Shown piece after piece: positions 62,877 through 64,000 of a DNA stretch of 64,000 bases. The stretch is from Pilaira anomala (lineage: Eukaryota > Mucoromycota > Mucoromycetes > Mucorales > Mucoraceae). Under the pieces are notes generated by a model. The model was not told where the DNA came from. It saw only the letters and a list, made by a program, of their open reading frames with translations, and made no database searches. The position numbers were made by a program, and so were the translations under genes. The DNA is taken from positions 248,001 through 312,000 of the forward strand of contig JAIXMQ010000021.1 of the NCBI GenBank assembly GCA_025716855.1, read 5' to 3'. Positions within the stretch are counted from its first letter, which is position 1; every line of letters begins with the position of its first letter.

Positions 62877-64000
62877 TTATTTTTGCATAATTAAATCGTG
62901 AAAACAATGATCACATACTCTACTCCATTGACCTGCAGTTGAATAAATCTTTGAAGAAGAGAACAAAGGTAGTCTATTTGCACTGTGTTTTTGACATACG
63001 ATATGACCACATTTACGGCAATGATGCTTCCTTTGAAAGAAAGAGAATTGAGTTTGGCATCGTTTATGCTGATTAGGTTGAAATTGGCATTGATTTGTCT
63101 CTGTATCAGGTACCCAAAGCGATTTAGGTAACATTGCAAATCTTGTTCTTCTGTCTTGACTACTTAAATGCAAGACATATTGATGCTGATATAATTTGAT
63201 GTGACCGATCGAAGGAGAAACTGAATAAAACTATACTATTATATTAGTTGGCATTTTAAAATAAATTTGAGACTTTTTTTTTCTAGTTTTGTTACCTCTG
63301 TTTGACTAGTATAATCATCTGTATTATATCCTTCTTCCTCTTCCTCTTCGTCATATTCTTCATCATAATGTCTCTGTTGTATGGCAGTAGAAGTTGTACC
63401 TGTACCAGCAATCATCATATCAAACCCATTTAATTTATCTTCATAGGAATGAATGACATGTCCAGTTCCTACACCACCACCAACAAACATACCAATATCC
63501 CATCGCATCTTTTGAATTAAATCATGTTTATCGTCCATATTTAATAAATCTGCAACAGATTTTTGAAAGTTCCAACGGTTATTGATATTTTCATTATCAT
63601 CATGATGATTTTCTATTCTATTTTTATAAGAATTAGCATCCAGTGCCAATAAAGTTTCTTGACGATGTTGTTCTCGTCTACGAGATTCCATCTTCATATT
63701 AATATCAGCTGTGAGTTCTTCTAGAGAATCAATCATCATAAGTTGCTGTTGCGCTACATCTTGACATTCACGAATTCGTTCTTCGTATTGCTTTTCTCGT
63801 TCATGAAATTGTTCGTGTATGGTTTCGTTGATTAACATGAGTTCTCTTACTCTGTGTTCGGTATTTAGAACATTTGTAGATAAAGATTCAAGTTCTTCAG
63901 ATTGATGAATACAACTTGTAACCAAGTTGAGGAATTTCTTTTGCCAGTCTAACATGGAAGAAAGTTCATTTAGATCTTCGTGAGGTGTGGATTTGATGGA
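62877..64000 (-). CDS. FYVE zinc-finger protein, C-terminal part (5' end outside window)
   Basis: Two exons are visible: 64000-63296 (open to the window edge) and 63230-62877. The upstream part is coiled-coil and acidic (ESLSTNVLNTEHRVRELMLI, DEEYDEEEEEEGYNTDD). The second exon starts FYSVSPSIGHIKLYQHQYVLHL, which may be the end of a PH-like fold, then a FYVE finger: WVPDTETNQC, QRKHHCRKCGHIVCQKHS and SRVCDHC. WxxD, the basic (R/K)HHCR and RVC hallmarks for PI3P binding are present. The first zinc pair is unusual: C-x9-C (CQFQPNQHKRC) rather than C-x2-C. It is likely an endosomal membrane protein. The Met at 63955 is internal, because the frame is open up to the edge. Confidence 0.8.

Overview
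This window looks like nuclear DNA from an early-diverging fungus, most likely Mucoromycota. It is very AT-rich, with long A/T homopolymer runs and compact genes carrying many 45-100 nt GT-AG introns. The gene set is clearly fungal: CHS7, ATP10, a Zn2Cys6 factor, a TEA/ATTS factor, an RPC37-type RNA polymerase III subunit and a fungal nicotianamine synthase. The species cannot be fixed from the sequence alone. Exon models were built by hand from splice sites and reading frame. Except where stated, every complete multi-exon model adds up to a whole number of codons.

Left part (1-21.8 kb), gene-rich: 3' part lost LEO1 (-), a GATA-GATA-AWS-SET fusion gene (-), a ~2 kb inverted-repeat mobile element in a gene-free stretch, a small orphan gene (-), CHS7 (-), a universal stress protein (+), MRS2 (-), a 339-aa orphan with a possible myristoylation signal (+), a TMF-type golgin (+), ATP10 (-), an STK32/YANK-type kinase (+) and an intronless nicotianamine synthase (+).

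Middle (21.8-30 kb), gene-poor: decayed ORFs, one tRNA-Ile(AAT), and a second copy of the mobile element that lacks its left end and is split by ~3.2 kb of unrelated DNA. That insert contains a GC-rich island.

Right part (30-64 kb), gene-rich: an 11-exon mitochondrial carrier (-), RPC37-like (+), a DYRK/Pom1-type kinase (+), a bestrophin with a 13-nt microexon (+), a tandem double Zn2Cys6 factor (+), RAD51 (+), VTI1 (-), fragments of a decayed gene (-), D-2-hydroxyglutarate dehydrogenase (-), a SIR2/HST1-type deacetylase (-), a methyltransferase with a damaged or ambiguous 5' part (+), CLASP (+), a TEA/ATTS factor (+) and the 3' part of a FYVE protein (-) that runs off the window.

No operon or gene-cluster logic is evident; these are mostly independent housekeeping and regulatory genes. 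Most notable are the predicted GATA/ASH1-type SET fusion beside LEO1, the fold-back element family, and a recurrent motif in which a T-run directly abuts an A-run inside introns.
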